In this document: piece by piece, positions 1 to 10,974 of the stretch | How the letters are laid out: each line of letters opens with the position of its first letter | How positions within the stretch are numbered: the stretch's first letter is position 1 | Assembly: GCF_019320115.1 (NCBI RefSeq) | Contig: NC_089598.1 | Span: 87,125,560-87,189,559, forward strand | Length of the DNA stretch: 64,000 nucleotides | From: Miscanthus floridulus | Lineage: Eukaryota > Streptophyta > Magnoliopsida > Poales > Poaceae | Direction: 5' to 3' | Notes under the pieces: generated by a model | Told to the model about the DNA's origin: nothing | Seen by the model: the letters and a program-made list of their open reading frames with translations, nothing else | Databases searched by the model: none | Made by a program: the position numbers and the translations under genes

Positions 1-493
1 ATTTTATCCATGTTCTTGTTTTGGTACAAATATATCACATTCACGTCGTAGGATGCATATTCATCTGTGTACACTCGTTCCCTATGGCTACGTTTCACGA
101 TTGGATCAGCTCATTTGCTTCCAGTTGTGTCTACCATGCTCATGTAAATCCATTTTCTAATGCTTAAAGGTTGTTCTTACATTCATGCACCAATCTCTTT
201 TATTTGTTTCCCAACCCAAATTTACCCTTTTTTCCTCATGGCCTGAATATTTGGCTGGCCAAAGAAAAAAAAAACTTGCCAAAATAGAAAAAAAAATTAG
301 CATGCAAAAAGTGAACAAAAAAATGTTCCCAAAATGGAAAACGTAGAGTTATCAGAGCCATATCAGCTTACTAGTTGAGCTGATTGAGAGAGACGAGCTA
401 GTTTGTCGCTCCTGCCGTCTACCAATTGTACACGTGCTCCAAGGCTCTCATTCCAGCTATTGGCCCCGTCACAATCGCTCTCATCTCTCGTAG

Positions 494-518
494 CCCCCCC
501 CCCCCCCCCCCCCCCCCC
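494..518. repeat. Poly(C) homopolymer, 25 bp
   Basis: An uninterrupted run of 25 C residues lies between TCTCGTAG and AAATTTCTC. Such long C runs are rare and unstable in plant DNA, and the length is error-prone in assemblies. It creates a polyglycine stretch in a spurious minus-strand frame. Confidence 0.95.
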
Positions 519-759
519 AAATTTCTCTCTCACATGACATGAGATAAAATGAGATATAGAAAAGTATAATAGAGTATTGGGTTTTTTCTTAATCTTGCAT
601 GCACATGAGTTTTGGTTTGGGCCTGCACACCCTAAATTAAGAAATTCTCTAATCATCATATAAGTTTTTGCAAAAAAAAAAAAAACTCCCCACCACCCTC
701 TCCCCTCCTAGCTGGCTCTGGTGGTTAACGTTGTCTCCATTGCCAATGAGAACCGATTT

Positions 760-1043
760 GGAGCTCCACTCCTCGGTCGCCAACACCTTCCTCCCGGCTC
801 CGGCGGCTAGCGTCGCCTTCACTGCCCCCTCCACCGCCACCAACATGAACTTCTTTGGAGCTCCACTCCCCCGCTTCCAGCTCCTCCCTCCCGACTCCGA
901 CGGCTAGCGTTGCCTCCACCGCCCCTCTACCACTACAAACACTAACTGGTTCGGAGCTCCACTTCTACGCCTCCAATCCCTCCGTCCAGGCTCTGGTGGC
1001 TAGCATCGCCTCCGTCGCTACCTTCCACCACCACCGACACTAA
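760..1043. repeat. Three diverged tandem copies of a ~96-bp unit
   Basis: The motif GGAGCTCCACT recurs at 760, 857 and 953, giving periods of 97 and 96 bp. Each copy also carries GGCTAGCGTYGCCT-like and CCTCCACCGCC-like blocks in the same order. The copies are imperfect. No known protein family is recognised in any frame, so this is treated as a degenerate tandem repeat rather than a gene. Confidence 0.75.
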
Positions 1044-1494
1044 TCTAAGATGTGATTCGTATCTCTAACTAATCGACAACCCTGCCACATGCATCGCCCA
1101 ACTAGCCTCTCCCACTACCTCGGCGGGCGGCACCCTCTCCACCCCACCACTGTCTCGACCTCCACCACACCGGTCAAGTAGCCTCTCCAAGGATCCCTCT
1201 TGAGCCATAAACCATAGAAACCTCGACGCTAACACAACCCCCAAACCCTAACCCGCCCATGCCACGATTTGAGAGGAGGAAGAGGAGGAGGAGGAGGAGG
1301 AGAAGGAGGAGGAGGACCCACCTTGCCGTTGTTGCTAGCCACTGACTCGAGCACATGAATCGAAGCAGGAGAAGAGAGGGATGCACAAGGAAGAAGAACC
1401 TCACTTGCATTTGGGAGGATAAAGCTAGGAGGATAAACCTCCCCTTATGTAGAGTGTCATTTGAATAAAGTCGCTCTTTAATTATATCTTTTCA

Positions 1495-1694
1495 CCTTCC
1501 AAAAAATTCTTTATATATTGTGTACACTTTGGAGAGCCATCACCGCTCTCAATCTTTGACTAGAGAGAAACTAGGAATGTACAATGGTAATATTTGGATA
1601 TCTAATTGAAGAAGTTATTGGAGGGCTTTTTCACCAAAATCTCTATTCCTATGAGTACATAAGGATGTAAAAAGACTCGTACAATTGCTCTAAT
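1495..1694. repeat. Dispersed repeat, partner of 11918-12115
   Basis: This stretch shares ordered blocks with 11918-12115: TGTACACTTT followed by GAGAG, then ATATTTG, then TTGGAGGG, TTTTTCAC and AAAATCTCTATT. The arrangement and AT-rich composition suggest two old copies of one short transposon, probably a MITE. The ends were not resolved. Confidence 0.5.
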
Positions 1695-1935
1695 GTGAAC
1701 ATAAGATGCGTAAGACACCATTCATATATAAAGCATAGTAGCATACCACACATTTGTTCCTAACGATGAAACATTCCTGGCCTCAAGGTTTGATCGCTAA
1801 TGCCTGATGCAGCACATGTCATTTCTGTACACAAAACATTTGTCTTGCCGGTTAAATAGTTTTTTGTGGTGGTTTTTGCAACGGTCTCTACTCAAGGACC
1901 TCTAGAAATCATCGTCCAGAGGTAGCTATGCACCC

Positions 1936-1961
1936 ACCTCTAGAAATCAATTTCTAGAGGT
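1936..1961. repeat. 26-bp inverted repeat with 2-nt loop
   Basis: Arms ACCTCTAGAAAT and ATTTCTAGAGGT are perfectly complementary around a CA spacer. A further CCTCTAGAAATCA copy lies just upstream near 1900. Repeats of this kind are typical of the subterminal regions of CACTA-like elements, so this may be a relic end. Confidence 0.7.
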
Positions 1962-3204
1962 AATTCAAGGAATTGATTTATTCGGAGACAGAGGGAATAC
2001 CCAATGATGATTTGTCAACAATGGGGGCATATACTGACTCTTAGAATCATCGCTACATCCCTTCCTATTGGGCATTCTGGGCATTCTGTAGTTCCATCTA
2101 TGTTGTTTGTGTATTGAAAGTGCATCTAGCCCTGTTGTATGTTTGGGTGGATTAATGACACACAATCAAAGGACAAATGTGTTTACAAAGTGATTGAGCA
2201 GGGTTTAGAATTGTCTCTGCCAGGCTTTGTGTTACAAATAAGAAAGCCGGTACACCTCTCTCACTGTATCTATATATATATATGTATGTACGGAGCTTGG
2301 TTTCTATGAAGACACCTATCACATGCCAAACACTTATTATGGAAATGATTACCTTCGTTAGGGCATTACGAATGTCATTTTATAGTCACACCAATTGTCT
2401 ATCTCTAAAACCATCTATAAACACGTTTTTTATTTAACGTAAATGCTTCTTTCCAAACGTGTGTGTGGAGATGCTTCGGCATGCATGCACTAGAAGACAA
2501 AAAAATCAAACTCACCATACCTACAGACGACAAGCTTGGAGAAGTAGAACTTCCCTGTGTTAGGGTTTAGGGCTTTGGAGGAGGGGAGAGGGGGTTCTAT
2601 TGTTGCGGGCTTAGAAGGGGAGCTTCCAGGGGCGGAGGCTAGCTGCTAGACCAGCAATGGGCAAGCGAGAAGGCGGCAAAGGTGCTGCCCACCGGGCGGT
2701 AGGGGAGGCCAGTTGGGTGGCGCAGGTGGTGGGGACGACCGGAGAAGAAGTAGATGAGGAGGACTGGGATTAGCGGCGGTGGTAGAGGTGGAGGAGGAGG
2801 TTGGCAGCGGAGGAGACAATGTGCCAGTGGAGCGAACGAGAGGCGGTGGAGTCAGGGGTGCTCGGCCTAGTGAGCATGGTGGCAGAGAGCAGTGTTGTGA
2901 GCACCGCCAAGCCGTGTGGGGTGGGAGCGGTAGTGGGGAAGACAGATCTCGGAGGGAAGAAAATAGTAACAGAGAGAGGGGGTAGGAGGTGAGTACGTGT
3001 ATGATCGAGGATTTAAGTGCACGGGCACTCTTTAGTGAATTTTTGTATCCATTCATCACTACTAGGAAAAAGTTAGCATGTCCAAAAATCATTCCCACGT
3101 GCAGGCTTCCACACATGAAGAATTGGTATCATGAGATTTCTCCAATCCTCCACCCCACCCCCGAGGCCCCCACACGTTACAGCGTGGCGTGCGACTGAAT
3201 CTAA

Positions 3205-3588
3205 GGGCATGCTTAGAAGCTTTGCCAAACTCGTCTTACCTTGCTCCGCTCGACTCATGTGGCAAAGATACGCGAGGCTAGAAATGCCCATCTGTTTGGA
3301 TCCCTTCCTAGCTAGTTTCCTTGCCTCTTGTATTCCCTCTCAGGTAGCTAGAGTTCGATTCATCGAAGAAGAGCATCGTCAACTTGTGCTGCACGAACTC
3401 AGATTCAGCCCCACAGCACGCAAGCGAATCTTGCTCGTGCGGATTTGGCTCTCCCGTGTGGGCAAGGATTTTCTTGCTCAGCCAAGCGAGTTTGCTAGGT
3501 GAAGCAAGCTTCTAGTGTGCTACCAAACGCGCAATCTTGCCTGGCGAGCGAGGTGAAACAGTGTCGGACAAAACTACCAAGCACACCT
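3205..3588. mobile_element. Probable MITE (Tourist-like), 384 bp
   Basis: The ends GGGCATGCTTAG and (on the other strand) AGGTGTGCTTGG form imperfect terminal inverted repeats, and TAA flanks both sides (3202-3204 and 3589-3591). A TAA/TTA duplication with G-rich ends fits PIF/Harbinger-type Tourist MITEs. An open frame at 3131-3502 crosses the left boundary and looks fortuitous. The TIR match is only about two thirds, so the call is tentative. Confidence 0.4.
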
Positions 3589-3866
3589 TAATTGAACGCG
3601 GGCCGCTGCCGCTCGATATTGCCAGGCAGAGCCCCAATTCGTGGATCGATCCATCTGCCGCTCATTGAGACGAGCGGATGGATGGCTCGGTGGCTGCTCC
3701 CCTCGATCACGTATACTCCTTCATGGGAGCACTGTGTTACTTTGTAGTTTGTACATAGCTGTGGAAGCCGCCAGGTACGGTTCAGATATGCACAATGCAC
3801 TTTCCCATGAACGCTCTGCTTAATAATACTCCATCCCGACATTATTGTCGAATATCTGCATCTACC

Positions 3867-4379
3867 TGTTAGAATGATCTCTAATCCTAACTGGACCCAA
3901 CGGCCCAGTTGGACCTTTGATTCGCACCCTGATCGGGGGCGCCCAGCCCACCATGGCTGGAGGGCCCCTGTCACACTGCGCTATAAAAAGAAGTGGGGGC
4001 CGATGACTCTTATCACGAGGTTGACCTGAGCCGAGCTCTCCACCGACACCTAAACCCTAATCCGATCTAGAGGGCGCGCAGCCAGTGACGGGAAGCCACC
4101 AGCTGTGCCGCTACCGGACTCCACTGCCTTCACCACCGATCGCCACCGCGCATCACCGACGCCGTCTTCACCACCCATCGCTGCCCTAGCACAGACATCG
4201 ACTCTATGGCGGACGCTAGTGGATCTTCCACCACTGCAGTGTCAGGTTTGACACGTCCATCTACTACCTCTCCCTTTCTCTCGTTCTACCTGTTCTAGTA
4301 GATGTTCTAGGTTTCATGATACTATTCAACAGAAAGTAGCCCCTCGGATCTAACCCCTAGTACGATCCAGATTGCAACA
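3867..4379 (+). repeat. 5' LTR of the copia element
   Basis: A 513-bp LTR, TG...CA bounded. It contains a TATA-like CTATAAAAAG near 3981-3990, expected to mark the U3 promoter, and a CCTAAACCCTAATCC block downstream. It matches 10021-10534 over its full length with about 6% differences and a 1-bp indel near the left end. Confidence 0.95.
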
Positions 4380-4380
4380 A

Positions 4381-4393
4381 TGGTATCAGAGCC
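4381..4393 (+). promoter_or_regulatory. Primer-binding site (initiator tRNA-Met)
   Basis: TGGTATCAGAGCC begins one base after the LTR end. This is the standard plant copia primer-binding site, complementary to the 3' end of initiator tRNA-Met, and fixes the + orientation. Confidence 0.92.
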
Positions 4394-5649
4394 AGGTTTC
4401 TAGGGTTTTTAGATCTAGAACGGGTAAACCGATTAGAAAAGAAAGTAGAAGGTTAGATCCAGTGCGGGTCTAACAAGAACAGAGGGTTCGGTTGAACCCT
4501 AACCCTAACTGGGTGAAAGAAAGAAGAAGGACGGCTCGGTTTCACGTCTAAACCGAACCCTAAAACCCATAATCAATTCGGGAAAAAGAATAATAGTGAA
4601 ACCCTAACCCTAACCCTAACCCTAATCCCCAAATCGGATGAAATCCGAGAAGAAAATCCAAAAGCAGATGAAGGAATGGATATGGGGGATGTTGGGGGAA
4701 AGGGAGGCCTACCTCGCCGCTGCCCAGAGCTGCTGCCTCGCCGGCGCGCGGGGAGAAGAAGGCCGAGCCGGGGGCGTTGCTCGTCAGGCTCTAGCCAAAG
4801 AGGCGCCACAGCCAGGCCACTCGACGATGGCGCGCTCACCCACTGGGGAGCGGCTCACCGGCGAGGGGGCCAACGACGGCGCTGAAGCTCTGTTCGCTCT
4901 CCGTCGTCTTCTCGCTCGGTGCTACTGTGCTGAGGAGAGAAGAGAGAGCGGCGAAGAGAGAGAGAGAGAGAGCAAAGTGAAGAATGGCTAGGGTTTTGGG
5001 TGCTGGCCGCCGAGTCACGGTTTTTGATCGAGCGACTCGCGCGGACGGCCGTCGGATAAAAAATGAACGGCGCCTGATGATCGGGCCGACTCGTGGCCCA
5101 GGCGGGTGAGGGCACGAGGCCGAATTCCCGGCCCAGGCCCAGGTGTGGGAGAGCGCGTGGACGGCAGTGGGCCGGGCCATTTTGCCGGCCGGGCCGAAGG
5201 AACAGTACAAACTTGAATCAGTTTTTGTTTTTTCTTTTTCCAGTAAAAGTTTTATCTCCTAGAAAATGGATAAATGGCTTAAAGAAAATAGAAAAGAGAT
5301 TTGTCCTGTGGGCAAAGTTCATTAAATTGAATTATTTTTTCTGCTACGTATTTAAATATGTAATTTTCATTATTAAATTCAAACCAACGGGAGAATTTAA
5401 TTTTGAAAATGGATATGTTTTAATTGATTATAATATTGTTATTATTCTGACCAACGTTGATTAATGGCAATATTACGATGAGTTCTTTGCCATACATTAA
5501 TTCTATTTCTGCCTAACGGTGATGTAGATTTAATGTATGAACAGTTGTATGTTTTAATTTTGACCAACGTTGGAATCAAGGCATACAATTGTTGTCATTA
5601 TTTATGTTCTCACACTATATGAATTGTGTTTTTAGGCGGATACAACTTG
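4394..5649 (+). other. Copia 5' leader with a (CCCTAA)n run
   Basis: About 1.26 kb lies between the primer-binding site and the first gag ATG. It contains four CCCTAA units at about 4602-4626; the plant telomere unit is CCCTAAA, so this is not a true telomeric tract. A GC-rich centre follows, including an AG-dinucleotide run near 4958-4974, then an AT-rich end. Open frames on both strands here have no recognisable domain and I treat them as noncoding. Confidence 0.7.
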
Positions 5650-6534
5650 ATGGGTTGTATCAAAGAGATCCCCACTCTTAAAGGTGATAACTACACGGAG
5701 TGGAAGAAAAAGATTGACCTAGCCTTCATCTTGGCTGAGGTAGACTGGGTAGTCACCTCACCGTGTCCCGCTGAGCCTGTGGCACCGGTGAGGGAGACAA
5801 ACGAGGCTGATGCCGCTTGGGAACCAAAGAGAGGGATTTTGCATCCCAAAGAATGTCATATGACCTTGAGCATAGGAAGTGGGTCACTGCCAACAAGAAA
5901 TGTTTGGCTGTGATAAAGAACACGATTGAGCCTACAATTGTGGGCTCAATCCCAGAGTGTGACACCGTCACTGAGTACCTTGAAAGAATAAAGAGTCAGT
6001 TCACTAACTCTTCAAAGACATATGCTACCTAGCTGATAAAGCGGCTAGTGACAGAGAGGTGCTCAGGTAATGGTGGCATTAGAGAGCACATACTAAGGAT
6101 GAGCAATTTGGCATCCAAGCTAAAACCAATGGATCTGGCTCTCAAGGAAGAGTTTCTTATTCATCTGATTTTTGCTTTCTTGCCAAAAGAGTTTAACACT
6201 TTTGTTGTCAACTACAACATACAGCCCGAGAAGTGGGACATAGAGAGGCTCATGGCTATTTGTGTGCAAGAGGAGGAGAGAATGAAAGCTGCCAATGGTA
6301 TGCTCTATCAATTATTTGAAAGATAATAAGAAAAAGAATAATAATACTAACTCCTCCTCAAAGTCAAAGGGAAAGGGTCCCATGCTGCATCAGCCTCAGC
6401 AGAACAAGTTCACAGTAGAGAAAGACCAGTATCTCTATTGTAAGAAGACGGGACATTATAATAAAGATTGTCCCAATTACTTAAAGATGATCATGGCAAA
6501 GAAAGGTGAGAACATTATTATGTTCATAAATTAA
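5650..6534 (+). pseudogene. Copia gag (capsid/nucleocapsid), broken
   Basis: Gag packages the element RNA. The frame opens at ATG 5650 with GCIKEIPTLKGDNYTEWKKK, typical of plant copia Gag. A frameshift near 5828 and a stop near 6031 break it, and further shifts follow near 6300. The nucleocapsid zinc knuckle lies at about 6430-6475. It reads YLYCKKTGHYNKDC where the family has CX2CX4HX4C, so the first cysteine is a tyrosine codon. Both the frame damage and the lost zinc ligand argue against function. Confidence 0.85.
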
Positions 6535-6549
6535 TCTCTGTATGTACAG

Positions 6550-9500
6550 TATTCAAAATCTACTTGGTGGATTGACTCAGGTGCAACTATTCATGTTGCT
6601 AATTCTTTACAGGGATTCCGTTCGACGAGGATCTACGCAAAGAAGCGAAAGACACGTTAAAGTTGCAAATGGAGTCCGAGCAGAAGTTGAAGCCAGTTGA
6701 CGATCTTTCTCTAGAGCTTGCTGATGGTTTCAAACTTATACTTAGAGATGTTCTTTATGTTCCCTCGTTATAGAGGAACTTGATTAGTGTTTCATGTTTG
6801 GACAATGATGGATATGATTGCCATTTTAGAAATGGCAAATGTAAGATAACATTTAATAATGCATGTGTTGGTCTTGCTATCTTACAAAATGAGCTTTATT
6901 TGTTATCACTACGTGATGATGTGAATGTTGTATGCGATGATGGGAACGTTGCGTGCGACAATGTGAATGTATCCTCGTCTGCGGATGTAAACAGAAAACG
7001 AAAGAGAGCTCACGATGCATTGTCGAAATTATAGCACTGTCGTTTAGGCCATATTTCGAGGGGGAGAATAGAAAGACTAGTTAAGAATGATATTCTTCCT
7101 CCATTAGAGCTCTCAGATTTAGAACAATGCAGAGAATGCATTAAAGGAAAGTATGTAAAGAAAATTAAGAAAGATATCAAACTGAAGCGCATGAATTCTA
7201 CAGATTATTCACACAGACATCTGTGGTCCGTTTCCTGTAAAGAGTGTGGATGGTTATGATTCATTCATAACATTCACAGATGATTACTCCCGTTATGGCT
7301 ACATTTATCCAATCAAAGAAAGAACAGAAGCATTGGATAAATTTAAGATATTTAAGGTAGAAGTTGAAAACCAACACAATTTAAAGATTAAGATAGTCAG
7401 GTCCGACCGTGGAGGGGAAGTACTACGGTCGGCATACCCCAGATGGCCAAGTTCCTGGACCTTTTGCAAGGTTCTTACAGGAGAATGGCATAGTAGCCTA
7501 GCATTCTACACCGAGCGAACCTCAGCAGAATGGAGTAGCTAAAAGGCGCAATCGTACCCTAATGGATATGGTACGCAGTATGATAAGTTACTCCACCTTA
7601 CCGATGAAGCCTGTGGATGGAGGCGTTAAAAACCGCCATTCATATTCTCAATAGAAGTACCAAGTAAGTCGGTGCCCAAAACACCGTATGAGTTGTGGAC
7701 AGAAGAGTACCCTCACTAAACCACATTAAGTGTGGGGGGAGTCCTGCTGAGGCTAAAGTATTTAACCCAAATATTGGGAAGCTAGATCCCAAAACAGTGA
7801 GTTGCCATTTCATTGGTTACCCAGAAAAGTCAAAATGTTTTTGTTTCTACTGTCCAGACAGACATACAAAGTTTGTGGAAACGAGACACGCAGTCTTCCT
7901 AGAGGATGAAATGATGAGGGGGAGCATGGTAGCTCGAGAAATTGACCTTGAAGAGAAGCGGGTGTATGCGCCCACTCCGATGATTCATGAGTCCATTTTT
8001 CTCACTACCTGCTATCGCTGCACCGATAGTGCCAGATACTGTGGTGCCAGCACCTATTGTTATTCCACCTGTGGCAACAATGAATGATGATGAGAAACCT
8101 GTTCTTCAGGATCCTGTAGAACCTATTGCCACAAATGAGGGGGAAGCAACAACAGCCTCAAACAGAAGATGTGCCAAATGTGGAGGCCCCTAGAAGGTCT
8201 CAAAGAGTTAGAAAATCAGCTATTCCTGCTGATTATGAAGTGTACAACACTGAGGAATTTAAATGGAGGATGATCCCACCTCATTTGAAGAAGCCATGAG
8301 AAGTGATCATTCATCAAAGTGGCTTGAGGCCATGGAAGATGAAATAAATCTATGAATGCCAACAAAGTTTGGGATTTGGAGTTAATTCCTAAATGAGCCA
8401 AAATAGTAGGTTGTAAATAGGTCTATAAAATAAAACTTGACTCTCAAGGGAATATAGAGAGATATAAAGCACGACTTGTGGCAAAAGGCTTTACGCAAAG
8501 AGAAGGGATTGATTACAATGAGACATTTTCTCCAGTCTCATGTAAGGATTCCTTCAGAATCATAATGGCATTAGTGGCACATTATGATTTAGAATTACAT
8601 TCAGATGGATGTAAAGATGGCATTTCTCAACGGGGACTTGGAGGAAAATAGTTTACATGGCACAACCGAAAGGTTTTGTCATGGAAGGAAAAGAACGAAT
8701 GGGATGCCGCCTAAAGAAATTCATTTATGGATTAAAACAAGCTTCAAGATAGTGGTACTTGAAGTTTGATCAGACAATAAGGAATTTTGGGTTTAAAGAG
8801 AATGTAGAGGACAATTGTGTCTATACAAAGTTTAAGAATGGGAAGTTTATCTTCCTTGTCCTGTATGTGGATGATATCTTACTTGCTAGTAGTGATGTCA
8901 GTCTACTACTGGAGACAAAGAAGTTTTTGTCCTCAAAATTTGATATGAAAGATCTTGGTGAAGCTTCGTTCGTTCTAGGGATCGAGATTCACCGAGATAG
9001 AAGTAAAGGGGTATTAGGACTGTCACAAAAGGCATACATAGAAAAGATCTTAAAGAAATTCAGTATGCACAAATGTAGTCCCTCACCTGCTCCTATAGTC
9101 AAGGGCGACATATATGGGGATTTTCAATGCCCTAGGAACCAATATGAGATCGATCAAATGAAAGTGGTTACATATGCTTCAGCTGTCGGAAGCTTGCAAT
9201 ATGCTCAAGTATGCACACGCCCTGACTTGGCATTTATTACCGGGTTACTTGGCAGATTCTAGTGCAATCCTAGAACAGAACACTAGAAATTGGTAAAGAA
9301 AGTCTTGCGTTATTTGCAAGAAACAAAAGGCATCATGATGACGTATAGAAGATCTAATTCACTTCATATAGTGGGATATTCAGATTCTGATTATGCAGGA
9401 GATGATAGAAAATCTACGTCTGGATATGTATTCACTCTCTCAAGGGGAGCTATTTCATGAAAAGCTCAAAGCAAACCATCACTACATCGTCCACAATATA

Positions 9501-9837
9501 TGCCGAGTTTGTAGCGTGTTATGAGGCAACGGGGCAGGTGAACTGGCTAAAGAAGTTCATACCCGGTTTGAAGGTGGTTGACGACGTCTATAGACCACTT
9601 AAGTTATACTGCGATAATAATCCGGCAGTACGGTATGCTCACAACAATAAGTCAAGTGGTGCTGCCAAACACATTGACATAAAGTATTATGTTGTGAAAG
9701 ATAAAGTCTGAGATCAAGTCATAAGTCTTGAGCATATAAGTATCGAAAAGATGCTCGCGGATCTGGTTACAAAAGGCTTACCACCCAACGTGTTCAGAGA
9801 ACATGTAGCCGGCATGAGTTTAAGGGAAAGCATATAA
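6550..9837 (+). pseudogene. Copia pol (PR-INT-RT-RNase H), broken
   Basis: Domains in order. Protease has WWIDSGATIHVA near 6562-6600 (catalytic DSG). A pre-integrase HHCC-like region follows at about 7033-7170. The integrase core has TDICGPF near 7212 and SDRGGEV near 7405, but the third acidic residue is a lysine codon (AAA at 7541-7543, in NGVAKRRNRT). Reverse transcriptase has YVDDILL at 8864-8884. RNase H has SDSDYAGDDRKSTSG near 9378 and a C-terminus ending near 9837. Several frameshifts and stops interrupt it, including TGA at 9458-9460 where the family has Trp. It cannot make an intact polyprotein. Confidence 0.9.
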
Positions 9838-10008
9838 TTTCTGGACAAAAGAAGGTCCAAAGATAAGTATCTATTTCAGAACAGAGTGGTGTGTTGTAGC
9901 TGTTAAATCTATCAGCAATGGACCGTGACGATGAGACATGCTCTATGTGCTAATCTGTAATGGAATGAACAAAAGTAAATGATATGAAAGTAAAAGATGG
10001 AAAGAGAT

Positions 10009-10020
10009 CAAGGGGGAGAT
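10009..10020 (+). promoter_or_regulatory. Polypurine tract of the copia element
   Basis: CAAGGGGGAGAT sits directly against the 3' LTR start (TGTTAG at 10021). This is the expected site for plus-strand DNA priming. Confidence 0.88.
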
Positions 10021-10534
10021 TGTTAGAATTGATCTCTAATCCTAACTGGACCCAACGGCCCAGTTGGGCCTTTGATTCGCGCCCTGATCGGGGGCGTCCA
10101 GCCCACCATGGCTGGAGGGCCCTTGTCACACTGCGCTATAAAAAGAAGTGGGGGCCAGCGGCTCTTATCACGAGGTTGACCTGAGCCGAGCTTCCCACCG
10201 ACACCTAAACCCTAATCCGATCTAGAGGGCGCGCAGCCAGTGACGGGAAGCCACTAGCCGCGCCGCCACCGGACTCCACTGCCTTCACCGCCGGTCGCCA
10301 CCGCGCATCACCGACGCCGTCTTCACCGCCCATCGCTGCCCTAGCGTAGACATCGACTCCATAGCGGACGCTACCGGATCTTCCACCACTGCGGTGTTAG
10401 GTTTGACACGTCCATCTACCACCTCTCCCTTTCTCTCGTTCTACCTGTTCTAGTAGATGTTCTAGGTTTCGTGATGCCATTCAACAGAAAGTAACCCCTC
10501 GGATCTACCCCCCAGTACCATCCAGATTGCAACA
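10021..10534 (+). repeat. 3' LTR of the copia element
   Basis: A 514-bp direct copy of 3867-4379, ending AACA before the CTACC target duplication. Of about 33 differences from the 5' LTR, only about three are transversions. Confidence 0.95.
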
Positions 10535-10797
10535 CTACCATCTCACCGCATCCATAGTCGTAGGACTGCAGGCAAGCTAGTACACTTCTCTACAACAGTT
10601 ACTGGTCAAATTAGTATATAGAAAAGCTATAGCTTGATGATATAACATGGATAATGTTAATAATCAACATATATATATATCAATATCATCATAAAACGCG
10701 TAGTTTCATAATATAAAATACACATTAATTTCTATTTCTTCAAAAGGTACGTACGTGCTATCATTATCGATATTATATACTAGTTAAATAGACATAG

Positions 10798-10867
10798 CAG
10801 AGAAAGTACTTGCACTTGTTTTATAAATAAATTTTGTTTATAACCAGAGAAAGTACTTGCACTTGTT
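10798..10867 (+). promoter_or_regulatory. Putative GDU-A promoter: 23-bp direct repeats around a TATA box
   Basis: A perfect 23-bp repeat starting CAGAGAAAGTACTTGCACTT occurs at 10798-10820 and 10845-10867 (period 47 bp). Between the copies is TATAAATA at 10822-10829, about 150 bp before the ATG of the GDU gene. The position suits a core promoter. The second repeat copy lies where transcription would start, so it may be in the 5' UTR. Confidence 0.55.
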
Positions 10868-10974
10868 CAGAAGTGCTCCTACAGCACGAAGTGCCCCCAT
10901 CCACTCCATACATTTCCACAGCGCTGGCATAGAAGGAAAGCCACAAGGAGAGCAAGGTAGAGGCCTAGAGAGAG

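Larger units (their letters stand above)
1..3204. other. Gene-poor spacer with low-complexity tracts
   Basis: I see no supportable gene here. Open frames are short and come from GC-rich or simple-sequence tracts, for example a proline/serine-rich minus-strand frame at 2646-3116. The stretch holds a poly(C) run, a 96-bp triplication, a GGA-rich tract (about 1271-1318), a TA microsatellite near 2268-2288 and transposon-like debris. It could include untranslated parts of genes to the left, which cannot be judged from the sequence alone. Confidence 0.5.
3867..10534 (+). mobile_element. Complete Ty1/copia LTR retrotransposon, decayed
   Basis: A 6.67-kb element bounded by direct repeats that start TGTTAG and end AACA, with a perfect 5-bp target duplication CTACC at 3862-3866 and 10535-10539. 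It has a primer-binding site, a gag region, and protease, integrase, reverse transcriptase and RNase H in that order, then a polypurine tract. Integrase before reverse transcriptase defines Ty1/copia. The reading frame is broken by frameshifts and stops throughout, so it is non-autonomous today. Hand alignment of the LTRs gives about 33 substitutions in about 513 bp, nearly all transitions, so the insertion is neither very recent nor ancient. I did not assign a lineage. Confidence 0.95.

Noticed and set aside
2646..3116. 156-codon minus-strand proline/serine-rich frame
   Set aside because: It arises from G-rich simple sequence on the + strand; no domain or conserved start.
3131..3502. 123-codon open frame as a possible gene
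   Set aside because: No domain is recognisable, it crosses the edge of a probable MITE, and its composition is not gene-like.
4602..4626. Possible interstitial telomere
   Set aside because: The unit is CCCTAA, not the plant CCCTAAA, there are only about four copies, and it lies in a retrotransposon leader.
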